Positions 63,132 through 64,000 of a DNA stretch of 64,000 bases are shown here, piece by piece. A program made the translations under genes and the position numbers. Below the pieces are notes generated by a model, which did not search any database, was not told the origin of the DNA, and saw only the letters and a list, made by a program, of their open reading frames with translations. Source of the stretch: Streptomyces sp. NBC_00344 (GTDB taxonomy: Bacteria; Actinomycetota; Actinomycetes; Streptomycetales; Streptomycetaceae); contig NZ_CP107996.1 of the NCBI RefSeq assembly GCF_036088315.1, positions 4,671,501-4,735,500 of the forward strand, given 5' to 3'. The first letter of the stretch is position 1, and each line of letters begins with the position of its first letter.

Positions 63132-64000
63132 CGTCTTCTTGCCTCCTCGGGCGTGGGAACGTCCGTGTGGCCGGCTCGTACGCACTCCTCCAGGAAGCCC
63201 ACGAGCTGGTCGGGGATGGGCATCCGGTCGATCTCGGCACGCAGTGACTCGGCGCGCTTGCGGTAGGAAGCCCGGGCGAGCAGGTCCTGGACGGCCGCGC
63301 CGGCCGCTCCCTCCTCGGCGCCGGCGGGCAGGGCGATGCCCGCGCCCGACGCGCGGACCAGGTGGGACCAGTGCTCCTGGAACGCGTTCTGCGGCAGAAG
63401 CAGCTGGGGGAGGCCGTGGGTGACGGCGATCAGGCCACTGCCCACACCGCCGTGGTGCACCAGCGCGTCGCAGTGCGCGAGCAGCACGTCGAGCGGGAAC
63501 GACTCCACCATCCGCACACCGTCCGGCAGCAGGCCGGTGTTCGCGGCCTGCTCGGGGGTGACCGCGAGGACCACGTCCGCGCCGAGACCGCGCAGCCCGG
63601 CGACCACGTGATCGCGGACCTCGTCCAGGGCGCTCGTGGTGACCCCGCCGGTGACGCAGACCAGCGGCCGGCCGGAGGTGCGGTCGCCGCGCAGCCACCG
63701 GGGCAGCGCTGCCGGGCCGGCGAACGGGATGTAGCGCATGTCCGCGCGGCGCACCCCGTGGGGCGGGCGCAGCCCCGGCGGACAGGGGTCGATCCACACC
63801 GAAGGGCCGACCACCGGGTCGGCGCCGAAGCGCTCGAAGAGCCGGGCGTAGGAGGGGCTGAGCGCGGACTCGGCCTCGCAGTGAACGCCGAGGGACACAC
63901 CCCAGGTGTGGCCCACAGCGGGGACCTTGACCGCGGCGGCGGCCACGAGCCCGGCCGCGGCCGCGGTGTCGTGCACCACGATGTCCGGGCGCCAGAAGCG
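63128..64000 (-). CDS. GT1 glycosyltransferase D (5' end beyond window)
   Basis: The frame is open to the window edge; the visible 290 codons include WRPDIVVHDTA, VGHTWGVSLG, PLVCVTGGVTTSALD and the donor motif HHGGVGSGLIAVTHGLPQLLLPQ near the middle of the C-terminal domain. The start and N-terminal acceptor-binding third are missing. Its stop overlaps the NRPS start codon (ATGA). It is the fourth glycosyltransferase of operon IV, and more genes of the operon may lie beyond the edge. Confidence 0.9.
   Translation of the reverse strand, partial: RFWRPDIVVHDTAAAAGLVAAAAVKVPAVGHTWGVSLGVHCEAESALSPSYARLFERFGADPVVGPSVWIDPCPPGLRPPHGVRRADMRYIPFAGPAALPRWLRGDRTSGRPLVCVTGGVTTSALDEVRDHVVAGLRGLGADVVLAVTPEQAANTGLLPDGVRMVESFPLDVLLAHCDALVHHGGVGSGLIAVTHGLPQLLLPQNAFQEHWSHLVRASGAGIALPAGAEEGAAGAAVQDLLARASYRKRAESLRAEIDRMPIPDQLVGFLEECVRAGHTDVPTPEEARRR

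Noticed and set aside
60396..63266. 956-codon open frame on the plus strand
   Set aside because: It is antisense to the NRPS gene and encodes Arg/Gly/Val-rich sequence without domains; a by-product of high third-position GC.
39215..64000. Complete angucycline-type cluster
   Set aside because: The sugar genes fit, but no ketosynthase, chain-length factor, cyclase or other PKS gene is in the window, and the NRPS module does not fit a plain angucycline.

Overview
The window is high-GC chromosomal DNA from a Streptomyces or close relative. The coding bias, GTG/TTG starts, two rare TTA codons in comEC, -10 boxes placed right before start codons, and the gene order proB, proA, nadD, rsfS, leuS, degV, comEA, comEC, holA all point that way. 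No CRISPR array, prophage, integrase or complete insertion sequence was seen.

1-12.8 kb is a cell-wall or surface glycopolymer locus. It holds the end of an SDR gene (probably the second half of a TarIJ-like fusion), a membrane-anchored CDP-glycerol glycerophosphotransferase, all four dTDP-L-rhamnose genes (rmlA, rmlB, rmlD, rmlC), a secreted FG-GAP propeller protein, a SAM methyltransferase, and two divergent GT2 glycosyltransferases. An LCP/LytR_C-type protein near 20-21.8 kb could attach the polymer to peptidoglycan. As I recall, S. coelicolor has a spore-wall glycopolymer locus in the same neighbourhood.

12.8-39.2 kb is conserved housekeeping DNA: proline synthesis (proB, proA), two paired single-pass membrane proteins, an M48 protease, two tiny membrane proteins, nadD, rsfS, a histidine phosphatase, two identical tRNA-Ala(GGC) genes flanking a decayed MFS gene, a NuoF-like/ferric-reductase-like redox pair, leuS behind a leucine leader peptide, degV, comEA/comEC, a frameshifted PNPOx-family gene, an arylamine N-acetyltransferase and holA.

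39.2-64 kb, to the window edge, is most of a secondary-metabolite gene cluster that begins directly after holA. Operon I (45.9 to 39.2 kb, minus strand) has four enzymes for a 2,3,6-trideoxyhexose plus acyl-CoA carboxylase beta and epsilon subunits. A single plus-strand gene encodes a hexose 3,5- (or 5-) epimerase. Operon II (52.3 to 46.7 kb, minus) has an LLM flavin monooxygenase, an FMN reductase, a second rmlA/rmlB pair and an FAD monooxygenase. Operon III (52.6 to 54.6 kb, plus) has an adenylate-forming ligase, a discrete carrier protein and a 30-residue membrane peptide behind SARP-like heptads. Operon IV (past 64 to 54.8 kb, minus) is a run of overlapping genes: glycosyltransferase, an NRPS module (A-PCP-C), two more glycosyltransferases, an MFS exporter and a fourth glycosyltransferase. 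The likely product is an aminoacyl or peptidyl scaffold carrying several di- or trideoxyhexoses. The carboxylase suggests polyketide synthase genes beyond the right edge, but none is in the window.
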